This document shows, piece after piece, positions 42,901 to 51,700 of a stretch of 64,000 nucleotides of DNA (the stretch's first letter is position 1; each line of letters starts with the position of its first letter). The stretch comes from Nematopogon swammerdamellus. Taxonomy: Eukaryota > Arthropoda > Insecta > Lepidoptera > Adelidae. Where the stretch lies: positions 9,849,971-9,913,970 of the forward strand of contig OX336338.1 of the NCBI GenBank assembly GCA_946902875.1, written 5' to 3'. Both the position numbers and the translations under genes were made by a program. The notes below the pieces were generated by a model. It saw only the letters and a list, made by a program, of their open reading frames with translations. It was not told the DNA's origin and did not search any database.

Positions 42901-43424
42901 CTTGTCAGCAGCTATCATACTTTTCTGCTATTTTTTACTTTTTAAGAAACTTTGTCTAACTTTGATCGGCTGTATCTCCTCGGCTATTCCTAGTGTACCC
43001 CCAAACAACCTGTAAAAGTTTCATTAACCTCGGAATACTTTCCAGGTAAAAGTACATAACTGCTGGACTATATACTATAAATTTTTTTTTTTTTGTCGAA
43101 TTCAACCTGCCTTCCACACAATTATAGAACTTTCAGTATCGGTACCCCTCTAGGCCTTAGTTGAGCCTTAATCTTATTGAGTTGAGCCGATCCCTATTTC
43201 GTCAGAACACCCCCCATGTGGAAGGTATAAATGCGTCCCTGGTATAAAGCCACACCCCATTCAAGGTAAACACATAACCATCCTTGGCTTCGCCATATTC
43301 GGGTAAAAACTAAAAACAAAACACAAGAAGTTGGTATTTTAGGAGCTTTACTATTGATGAAAATGATTTTCTTACCCGGCTTCTTTTCAAGTCCTTCATC
43401 CGTATTACGGCTCGCGCTTGTCAT
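30996..43424 (-). CDS. SNAPC1: snRNA-activating protein complex subunit 1-like (SNAP43), 11 exons
   Basis: SNAPc binds the proximal sequence element of snRNA promoters for RNA polymerases II and III; this subunit is nuclear. Exons 5' to 3': 43424-43376, 39639-39471, 38799-38706, 36624-36502, 35718-35595, 35043-34984, 34612-34493, 34332-34195, 33194-33109, 32374-32158, 31369-30996. They join in frame to 517 aa (human 368). The call rests on residues about 33-190. These show DCQIILAK, VKFGDMKVIW, the hydrophobic LLYTLVNTHPLG (human LLYGLYNTQL) and DLNYWRDMEKE, then ELLNKHTLRL. Beyond this are a basic Lys-rich patch (ERRLQKKKKRDDK), an Arg/His segment, an acidic SSSDEDI patch, and a low-complexity KSAPKSVTKK tail. 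The exon 10 acceptor (TGATCAG) is weak and the least certain junction. Large introns hold hAT, RTE and SINE insertions. Confidence 0.8.
31370..32157. other. SNAPC1 intron 10
   Basis: AT-rich. A fold-back at about 31623-31690 has arms beginning GAGCTCTGA and ending TCAGAGCTC, plus AGTCAGGTGA mirrored by TCACCTGA. No other element recognised. Confidence 0.55.
32375..33108. other. SNAPC1 intron 9
   Basis: Contains a two-copy direct repeat (TTCTCCATAACACAGAGGAT, about 32850-32900 and 32905-32955). No exon-like ORF recognised. Confidence 0.5.
33195..34194. other. SNAPC1 intron 8
   Basis: AT-rich with A and T runs at 33640-33725. The ORF at 33775-34014 (minus) shows no recognisable domain. Nothing else supported. 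Confidence 0.5.
34690..34850 (+). mobile_element. RTE-like LINE 3' end
   Basis: Encodes [20 protein letters not shown] and ends GACGCTTACACGCTGACTGACTGAC, the same 3' end and CTGA-type tail as the copies at 9388, 45280, 50713 and 53037. Lies in SNAPC1 intron 6. Confidence 0.82.
35065..35215 (-). mobile_element. LINE 3' end with (ATC)n tail
   Basis: A CATCATCATCATCATCATC run is followed by GGTCCACTGCTGGACGTAGG, CCTCTCCCAAGGCACGCC. A relative of the RTE-like family with a different microsatellite tail. It begins about 25 bp upstream of the SNAPC1 exon 6 acceptor. Confidence 0.75.
35840..36240 (-). repeat. CTGTCTGTCTGTCTG-bearing repeat
   Basis: TTTCCGTATCCCGTACGGAA at 35861 and the mirrored GCGATACGGAAACC at 36212 bound a segment with a CTGT/CCGT run (35899-35950) and TGAAATTTTCACAGAATATG. 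Member of the family at 5080 and 22545. In SNAPC1 intron 4. Confidence 0.6.
37316..37745 (+). mobile_element. LINE-like 3' fragment, first of a tandem pair
   Basis: Encodes LTVPWESNIPKDHNIKLNKY, LVDRIVRNGF, FAVEVGARGLPAKSLYSLFK and [10 protein letters not shown], ending at a stop by 37622. The pattern looks like the C-terminus of an RT-type element ORF, perhaps its endonuclease-like region, but I cannot name the family. Diverged copies: 7320-7640, 12335-12605 and 37850-38325. Confidence 0.6.
37850..38325 (+). mobile_element. LINE-like 3' fragment, second of a tandem pair
   Basis: Starts TTACAGTTCCATGGGAAAGC and repeats 37316-37745 with small changes, including a frame-breaking difference near GCGAATTCGTCCACAG. 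Both copies share the same 5' truncation point. Confidence 0.65.
39044..39461 (+). mobile_element. Full-length tRNA-derived SINE (family 1, 418 bp)
   Basis: The head has A box TGGCCGAGTGG and B box GGTTCGAATCC, the pol III promoter of a tRNA. The body runs through GTAGGTCCCTTCCCTTGCC, GGTTGGTACCACCGTACTGG and GCCAGCAATCCAGGGAGG to ACCAGATTACAT plus an A run (39452-39461). The best-preserved member of a family also at 22027, 25010 and 54803-56395. Confidence 0.9.
39640..40604. other. SNAPC1 intron 1, exon 2 side
   Basis: A poly(T)-fronted segment at about 39829-40080 (TTATGGGTGCTTCTGCCCTA) looks like a minus-strand retroposon of unknown family. Bases 40115-40320 are strongly G-rich or C-rich (GGGGGAGGGGCGGGG and mirrored CCCCCCTCCCCCC). 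At 40345-40395 is the tail of the hairpin repeat family (CCTAACCTAATGTTGAGGCG). Confidence 0.5.
40613..43241. mobile_element. hAT-type element (2.6 kb, non-autonomous)
   Basis: Ends CAGGGACGTATATA and TTATAAATGCGTCCCTG. Perfect 8-bp duplication GTATAAAG (40605-40612 and 43242-43249). Internal arms pair: 40764-40819 plus 41028-41072 with 42950-43048, and 41130-41185 with 42220-42265. No intact transposase. Contains a nested TIR element and a 22-base C run (40651-40672). In SNAPC1 intron 1, ending about 127 bp from exon 1. Confidence 0.88.
41355..41848. mobile_element. MITE nested in the hAT element
   Basis: AGGTCTTTCAAAATTAGTTC at the left is mirrored by GAACTAATTTTGTAAGACCT at the right; inverted similarity extends about 47 bp into GGGGGGTTCTGTATC. 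Its interior (TAGGTGGTTGATTTTTATA) is repeated directly just outside at 41900-42060. Confidence 0.75.
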
Positions 43425-43573
43425 CTTTACTGACTTGCTTACTTACACCCACGATGTCTGTTTACTTACACCCTCCTACCTACAGAGATAAATTTGTAAC
43501 AGCCTTCCTTCCGCGGATATTCAGCTAGCTAGATATGAATTTGAGGTTATTTATAATCTCTTTGGCGTTTGTG

Positions 43574-44484
43574 CAGTGTTGCCAACTCTTTTCTAGCTCG
43601 CCCACCAGATGCGCCAGTCGAAATCACCAGAATTTCCCCAGATTTTCAGAAATACTCAAAAATTAAAAATTGTAATAAAATAAAAATCGAACCCTAGAGT
43701 TGAAGGCGGTCGGTTATTTTTGCTTGCTTTAGCACCGCCTTCAACTCTAGGGTTAGATTTTTTTTAATTCATACATTTGGGTGGTTTTTATATTTTTTGA
43801 AATAGTTTTTTATTTCAGTTTTTTAGTATTTTATTGGTATTAATTATTAATGTACTCGGCGGAATCGCTCGGCCTTCGGCCTCGCGATTCCGCCTCGCTT
43901 TCCAATCCGATCCTGACCAAATTGAAATGGCACCACAAGGGAGGCACCGGCAAAAAAAAAACATTCAAAATCGCTTCACTCAGTCGAAAGTTCTGAGGTA
44001 ACAAACATTCCGGTTTTTGAGGCTGTGTCTGGTCTTCAGAATAATGAAAAACCAGACAAACGTACTTTTCAGGATCTTCAAATAAAAGAGTAGGTACGAT
44101 CATTTCCAAACAGATCAATTTAGTATACATAATAATTATTATAACTGCAAACACAGGACAGATGGTTGCATCCAAAATAATATACTAAAATAACAATTGA
44201 GATTAGTCTTCTTCTGAAGAAGAAAGCGTCTCAGCTTCTTCGCATGGAATGGGTGGAGCATAAACACATTTGGTTCCAATTTTGTTTAAAGATCCTTGGG
44301 GAAAGTGTAGGTATGTACGTGTTGCACACTTTATCGATTTAAACACTAAATTTTTTGCACAACCACTAAACAAATCTGATCAAACCACCATACTCAGCAC
44401 TAGATCCTAGATCGCAAATTTGGCCACCAGACGGGATTCCAATCCACCAGATCTAGTGGCGCTAGCACTAAGTTGGCAACACTG
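43574..44484. mobile_element. hAT-type element (911 bp)
   Basis: Ends CAGTGTTGCCAACT and AGTTGGCAACACTG. Perfect 8-bp duplication CGTTTGTG (43566-43573 and 44485-44492). Contains a 21-bp perfect hairpin at 43690-43754. The minus ORF 43840-44175 has no recognisable transposase domain. Lies just upstream of SNAPC1 exon 1. Confidence 0.9.
43690..43754. repeat. 21-bp perfect-stem hairpin inside the hAT element
   Basis: AACCCTAGAGTTGAAGGCGG and its exact mirror are separated by a 23-nt loop. No duplicated flank longer than 2-3 bases was seen. Confidence 0.82.
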
Positions 44485-44622
44485 CGTTTGTGTTGTGATT
44501 GTGATGTGTTGTGTGTGATTGACAGAGAGAACTAGTACAATTGAGAGAGAATATGATACATAGAGAAAGTAGAATGAATATCCAAAGACTAAAGACTAAA
44601 GAGAAAACAAACATACTTTTTT

Positions 44623-44957
44623 GACGTGATGACGTCACGTCTTATAAATTGTAGAACACCGGCTGCACACACGAAAAAATGGCACGTTCCATCTGAGCCT
44701 GCGTGTGCAAGCGAGAGTGCGTAACAAGCGATAGAGAGGCACAATCGGTATGTATAGTCAAAGTTACCATGGAAACGTCTTAAGAAGTAAAACTGTCAAG
44801 ATCAGACAACAGAAGTTTATTGATGGCCAGTCACAAGATGATTAATCTTTCTACTGGAAATATAATTACTGATCTTTGCTCTAAGTACTACGATTATTCC
44901 ACGTCATCACGTAAAACTATCGTCCGTAAGCCGACTTTACAGACAACCAATTTTTTT
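44623..44957 (+). repeat. 332-bp repeat family, copy 1
   Basis: Starts GACGTGATGACGTCACGTC and ends ACAGACAACCAATTTTTTT. Nearly identical to 52094-52424 (minus) and 58835-59166 (plus). ACGTGATGACGT near the start is inverted as ACGTCATCACGT near the end. All three keep an ORF starting [13 protein letters not shown], about 46 codons, that runs to the repeat edge. Class unknown. Confidence 0.85.
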
Positions 44958-46631
44958 GGTTCTTTTTATCCCTTTTTTGGGATAGGCAAAGGTAATATAC
45001 CATGCAGCCTTAAAACAAACATACGTTTGTTTGAGACGAGACAAGACTAGACTAGACTTTTACAGTTGATTAGTGACATTTCGTTTGGGGACACAAATCC
45101 TCGGTGTCTCCAAATTTGGAGCCAGAGCCAGTAGAATATTGGCTTATATCAAAGATAGCTTTTGCCCGAGGCTTCGCTCGCATAACCTATGTTCATTCTG
45201 AAGGTCTACACTAAAATTTAGAGTAGACCTTCAGAATTCTTCAAAATATAGGTTCAAGAGTATTTTCGGAGATTACTTCCTTCATTGGAGGAAAATTGGA
45301 GAGGCGTATGTCCAGCAGTGGACGCTTACACGCTGACTGACTGACTGACCTCCTTCATTCAAACGTTACCTTTATAATATAAGTGTAGGAAATAGAACAA
45401 TTTTTTAATTTTCTGTGATATCTTTATCACACTTTTATCTGTATCAATGTGTGGGCAAAACAATGGGTCGGTGCGCGGTACACACACATACTTTATATTT
45501 TGCAAGGCCGTGCAAAATATAAAGTGCTCCCTAGACGATAATGCGGCGTGACATAAGTTACGTGAATGACCATTCTGCATGACGAATGCTCACGCGATGC
45601 CATTAATCATTTTATCAAACTTCCAGACAACCTGCACACAGTGGTGAAAGGCCTCTGCGCTGAGTTGTGAAACTGTATTATATTGTTTCTGAAAATCATA
45701 TTATAATTATTGGTTTTATGCAATATTACTCTTGTCTTTGTCTATGCATGTTTTTCTTTTAAATCGGGACAATCTTTATATATTATTATTTTATTATAAT
45801 ATAATGTGCTCATACTATGAGCCCATTTACAATATTTATACATTGATATTAATAACAACATGAACTCCATAACTCTTTGAGAATGTTCGCTATATTCACT
45901 ACTTGCTAATAAGCTCGCGTCAGTGCACACGTCTCGTCGGGGTGGTCTTGCGGTGCGCTGTCCAATGTCCATGTCCATCATTGTCGCCCTGCATGATGTG
46001 ACGATCCGAAGACGATCATGCGTGAATGTCAATCGTAGCTTGCAGGCTCTAACGAATTAAAAAATTAGACTTTTTAATTGGTCAAAGCATGCAGGATGAA
46101 AAAGTAAATGAATTGTCAATCAACTTCCAGCACGTAGTTTACATGTCATTCACATTAATTAATACAATTTAAAACCATCATGCACCATGTTTCAGCACGT
46201 AAGGCATATCAGTCATGCATGTCCCATTACCGTCTAGGGAGCGCTTTATATTGGCAGCAAGAAAATTTGATATGTACCTATTATCCTGAATGATGTGACA
46301 TAGAGCACAGAAATCTGAGCACGAAATGTGCATCCATCAAAATTCAAAACCGAGCGAGTAAAAACGCGGGAAATATTGCAAAAATGAGTTGGGCGCATTG
46401 ACAGGGTTATAAAATCAATGGTTGGGCGATGTATGATGTGATGTAACAGAATGAATGCATTTAATTAATTTTTGATAATTTGCCTTCTTAGCGTAAAAAC
46501 TTCAGTGAGGTCGGAAGAGGACGAATGCATTCAAACAAAGAAATTATAATAGTATTTTAAATAATTATGTATTGATTTAATTTCCGTAAAACTCTTTAGT
46601 TTTTTTCTTACAAGTTGAAAGGAATTAGAAT
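44958..46631. other. Repeat-bearing intergenic DNA
   Basis: Contains a 15-bp perfect hairpin (45195-45209 with 45223-45237, arm ATTCTGAAGGTCTAC) and an RTE-like LINE 3' end with CTGA tail (45280-45352). A possible TIR element lies at about 45505-46255 (TATAAAGTGCTCCCTAGACG against CGTCTAGGGAGCGCTTTATA), without a convincing target duplication. No gene recognised. Confidence 0.55.
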
Positions 46632-46700
46632 TTTTTATGGAACGTGACATGCTTGGCTACATGTGCTTCCCTTTGGTTGCGCCGTTCTTTAGGCTGGTAT
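46632..46700 (-). mobile_element. Decayed SINE family 2 fragment
   Basis: TTTTTTATGGAACGTGACAT, then GGCTACAT and GTGCTTCCCTTTGGTTGCGC match the 3' end of the family with an internal deletion. Confidence 0.5.
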
Positions 46701-47029
46701 TGTCAATTAAGAAAACAAAACGAACGGACCACAAGCTCAGCTATTGTTTACACCAGTATTGTTGGTTCGAAGATCAAGTTTGCTAGCGAATCTATAGTAC
46801 CTACTCACTCTCACAGCCATCCGCAAGACCTATTTTTATTTTAATTCATACTAGTGTATGTAGTAGGTATATGAAGTAATTACCTCCGATGAAAGAAAAA
46901 CTCAATGGAAAAAACCAATACCCTTTATTGATTTGCCCCAAATCTTAGAATTTAGCCACAATTCCATCCTTTTGAGTGAAGGGAAAAAGCAACCTTTCAT
47001 ATACTTTTTTATTATAATTTTTAGGACTT

Positions 47030-48210
47030 TTAACCTCTCACGTGGGCAGATTATGAATACTAAAAAACAAATTGAGTCTGTTCACCCTAAGTGACGCCTG
47101 CAATTCCCTCCGTAATGCCTCGTTCTGAACACACTCCATCAGCAAATGGTATACATCATCCTCCTTGTTACACTGATAAAAATTTGGAGAATCTCTCTTT
47201 TTCATCAGGAATTTAAATGTATTTAATGGAATGTGGCCAGAACGAAATCTTATAGCTAGCACTATTTCAGACCTTCATAAATTGCACGCCTGGAACCAAG
47301 GAAACTGTGGAGGTTCTGATTCTAAGGTTTTGTACCATATCCCACTCTGTACGGATCAACTGTCAAAATGCTCCTTCCATAAATTTTTGCATAAGTTTTT
47401 ACTTCTGTTGTGGTTTCGTATGTGTACATTTAAACCTCGATCCCCAGCTGCCCCAGCCAGCCTATGTCCTCTGTGTAGGCCACAAGACGACCAGGGTGTC
47501 TGCGGCCCTTTCATCCCGTCGAGAACGGAAGGAGAACGAAGTATCTTCCTTCGTTGATTGTCAAGCGCACTGCACTTCAACAAAAAATGCACTATCCGTA
47601 GTTAATACCTATTATGGTGTGTAGATGTTTATTTAGTGAACAGTAGCCGCTCATCAGACCAATGCCTATTCGGCCTGATTCAGGGAGAGCATCTCACGAC
47701 TGTCTGCACTCAAAGAGACCCTTCCATATGCCCCTGTGTTCGTGACTTCCGTGATGTCGATGCGTACAACTAAGATGCCTATGTGCTCACTGACGGCATT
47801 ATCACATGTTCTGCACCTATAGGTAGCGTGTTGGAACTTGTCTGGGCGAAGTCGTAAGCGGCATCACTTCCGTCGTAATTGTTGTGGCCTCCATTAGAGT
47901 CACACCGTTGTTATTTCCTGCTACAGTCACCCGGGCCCTATGACATCGCAACAACAGGCCCGAGGTACACCTCTTACTCTCCAGTACCAGAAGGGTCGCT
48001 GCGCTGTCTGAGTGTATCCTGATACGCCCCTCTCAGCCGCGGCAGTTGCCGCTTGTTGCACCCCGATTACTTCTATTTAAAAAACCGTCAAGTATGCACC
48101 AAGTGAGATTATACCCGTGCCAGTCCCGCTGCTTGCCCGTGACCCGTCAGTGAAGATTCCGAGCTCCCTCGGGCCTGGGGTTCTAGGTTCTATATTGACC
48201 TCGTACCAGT
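47030..48210 (-). mobile_element. Jockey/R1-type LINE ORF2 fragments
   Basis: Minus-strand order: an RNase-H-like IFTDGSRASSGTGTGIISLG at about 48100-48160, then decayed sequence, then IPLNTFKFLMKKRDSPN and DVYHLLMECVQNEAL at 47100-47240. The latter matches 20888-21190. Frameshifts and stops throughout. Confidence 0.6.
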
Positions 48211-48714
48211 GGCGGCTCTGGCCAATACATTTTAGTGAGGCACCACCTACATAATAGCATTTTAATAATGTTGTATTGCAGTTTTCATTTCGAGGACAGG
48301 ACATGCCCAAAGTCCAGCAATAAATAAACATCCATGCTGATTTTTTTTTTCTGGGGAACCACCACTGCCTCCTACTGTCTTTTTAATAAATGAGTGGTGG
48401 GTATCCGATCTGAGCCTGGGACTACACCAAATAAAATTTTCAATAGAAAAGGGTAAAAAAAATTAACTTTCATTTATTTTTCCACACTCATAATCCTATT
48501 TGAAAGAGACAACTTCATGAATTCGACAAAATCAAGTTATAAAATAGTGTATGAGTTATATTTTATGTTAAACCTATATAGAAGTAGCGAAGGCAACACT
48601 TGCTGTGTGTAGTTTTTCAGAAAATTTGGTTAATTATACCACATTCTAAAAAGGTACTACTAGTGGAAAATTACACAAAGCATGTTTTGTCCTCACAACC
48701 ATTCATATAAATGC

Positions 48715-51700
48715 TTAAGCGGTACGGAGAATAATGTGAAAGCCGGATTTGGTCTCTAGGGGCGCGCTCAGCTGGCCGACCTTGAGGCTGAAAGCGACAT
48801 CCTCGAAAGGTTTCTGTGTTTGTCCGCGGCTGAAGGGCCCGAGATCGCCGCCGCGCTTCGCCGACGAACAGTCCGAGTACTTGGACGCCATGTCCGCGAA
48901 CGAGGCCTGCTCTGATACGATCTTCTTGCGGTAGCCTGCAAATACAACACTCGCATTAGAGGTGACAACACATTACTGGCAAATTGTCAGAATTCAATGG
49001 GAAGAAGAATGAAGGAGGAAGGAGAAGAATGTTATTAAACTGGGAAATTGTGGAACGCACTCCCTGCTCATACATTATTTCCTCCCAAGTACAGCCTGGG
49101 ATTTTTGAAAAGGGGCGTGAAAAGGCTCCTGTCAGGCCGGCATTGCATTCACAATCCCCGTGCATTACAGAATATCCATGGGCATCGTAAGTCACCTACT
49201 CGTAAGTGAAAAGATGCCACATGACGCGCTTTCCATAAAAAAAAAACGATTTTTTTAGTCCCTCAAATAGCTAAATGTTTCAGGTGACCTGAAAAGAAAG
49301 AAATAAAAACATATTGTCCATGTAGGTACCTATAGGGTTCAACCTAAATTTTTACGAAACGACCACTCTTATTTCAAGCCTTACTTCCATCTACCACATT
49401 CGCTTATAGTGAATAGACACATTATAGTCTCTGTGGCGGACCGTTTCACCTAGGTGAAGTCACAGTCACAGAAGAATAGGGCAAACAGTCAAAACGTTTT
49501 TCAATTTGTGTACACTGTTTTACTTCGTTTAAGCAAAAGCAGCAATCAGTTCTTTTTTAATTAATTAATTAATTTAATAAATAATTTCAAGCACCAAACA
49601 AACAGTTCAGATACAAACAGCATTGCAATATTTGCAATACAGTCAAACAACGGCGACGGAAGCATGCCACCACGGCCCAACTCGCGCGAGACTAAAATCC
49701 CAAGGAGTTCATTAAAATTAATAAGTCCTTGGCATTGCATCACGCCAGCGCCAACCCAACGGATACGGTGTCGAATTCCCGACCTTGAATCGGCTCACCC
49801 ATTGACACCGGACGCCCCCAACTTACTGCCTAATCAAAACAATACATTCATTCATATCTAAATAACACATGCAAAATTATAAGCTTTTCTGTTGTCGGGA
49901 ACAGTCTCTGTGCTAAAAATGAGTTCCACAAAACATTCTTTCTACACAATAATATAAAATAAGATAAATAGCCCTTCCTTTATTGGCTTCACTTTCGGCT
50001 TTGGGAGGATTTTTGGGAGGATGCCTAAAAATCAATAAGACCAAATAGAGAATAGAACCTTTCAGAATCTCGGAGGCCTGTTCCTTGGTCCTAGTGATGT
50101 TCTCCTCACGCCAGCTGGACGGGCGTCGGCTAGCGCTGTGCTTCACCAACAGATGGCTACACTTCACCTCATTGCTCTCCGGGACCACCACCGGCGCCTC
50201 CGGCCGCTCCCACTGCGACTTCTTCGTCAGCACGTTCAGATAGTACGTCATTCCTAAGTAACATCAATTTTATATGTCCTTTAATTGTCACACAAGATTC
50301 ACAAAAATATGTACTAGGTACAGTGGGCGCTAGAACGATAAAAAAGGTATGGACCCCGAACCCTATCCTCGCCAGTGTAACACGATATAAGTATACTTGT
50401 TTCATTGGACAGTCGCGCGCTGGCCCGTCAGTCTGTCATCGGCTGCGTTCGCAAAAACCTGTTTAAAATGCCCGCATGCTGTGTTTACGTGTAAAAACAC
50501 TACAGCCAAGTTTAGTGTGCACAATAGTGGAATATCTTATCATCGGTAAGTACACTCCGCTCCCCGCAACTCGGCGACGCTAGTTCTCATACAAGCATTT
50601 GACAGTCCGGTGTCCATACCTTTTTTATCGTTCTAGAGTGGGCGTTACAAATATGTGTCATTCCTGGATGGCACCGAATGTTTGTCTTTTTAGTGCACAG
50701 CTTTAGTCTTTTAGGACAGTCAGTCAGCGTGTAAGCGTCCACTGCTGGACATACGCCTCTCCAATTTTCCTCCAGTCCTCCCGGCCTTCAGCGGTACGGA
50801 ACCACTGCTTTCCGCCAACTTACTTGATGTCGTCGTCCCACCTGGCGGGTGGTCTTCCCACACTCCGTTTTCCTGTCCACGGCCGCCAGTGTAGGACACG
50901 GTTACTCCAACGGTCGTCGTCTCTTCGGCTGACGTGCCCAGCCCATTGCCACTTGAGCTTAGCCACCCGGTATCCAATATCGACTACTTTGGTGCGTCGG
51001 CGGATTGCCTCGTTACGCACCATATCACGTAGCGTTATTCCCAGCATGGCTCGCTCCATTGCTCGCTGGGCAACTTTCATCCTTTGGACAACACCGACCG
51101 TCAGCGTCCACGTTTCACACCCGTACGTCATAACCGGGAGGACAAACTGGTCATATATACGGGTTTTTAAATTATGCGGAAGATAATCAGGGCGAATTTT
51201 AACTTTCCGAAGGCAGCCCAACCTAGTTGAATTCGTCTCTCGACCTCCTTTAGCAGACCTTGTCTACCAAGCCGCAGAATTTGACCGAGATATACGTACT
51301 CTTCAACCTGTTCGATCACTTCTCCGTCAATAACGATTTGTCCTCCCGTCATAACCTCGGTCGCCATGACCTTGGTTTTATCCCGGTTCATCTTCAGACC
51401 CACCTTCATCGACGCTGGACATTTCATTTCATTTTAGGTACACATTCATTTTAGGACAGGGGGTGTTACAAATAAAGCACACATCTTCAAGATTTTCTGT
51501 CAAGCCAGCATGTGAAGACAAAGTGAGTGTTGTGTGCAGACCGGACTTTGTACGACATTTGGATAGCGATCTAACACCACCGCGGAATATTTTGCAACCT
51601 ACCGACAGCTAAAATTTTCGAAAAATAGCAGTTTGGCGTCTAGTTCAGGGCACCAGAAATCAGCTCTAGGAATTCCTGCAGTTTCTAAAGAAGCCCGTGA

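Noticed and set aside
43840..44175. 111-aa minus-strand ORF as a hAT transposase or host gene
   Set aside because: No DDE or BED motif and low-complexity hydrophobic content; sits inside a non-autonomous hAT element.
44820..45050. 76-aa ORF as an independent gene
   Set aside because: It lies in the 332-bp repeat present three times in the window; treated as repeat content.
45505..46255. Well-defined TIR transposon
   Set aside because: About 20-bp inverted ends are present, but I could not find a matching target duplication, so it is only mentioned within the intergenic entry.
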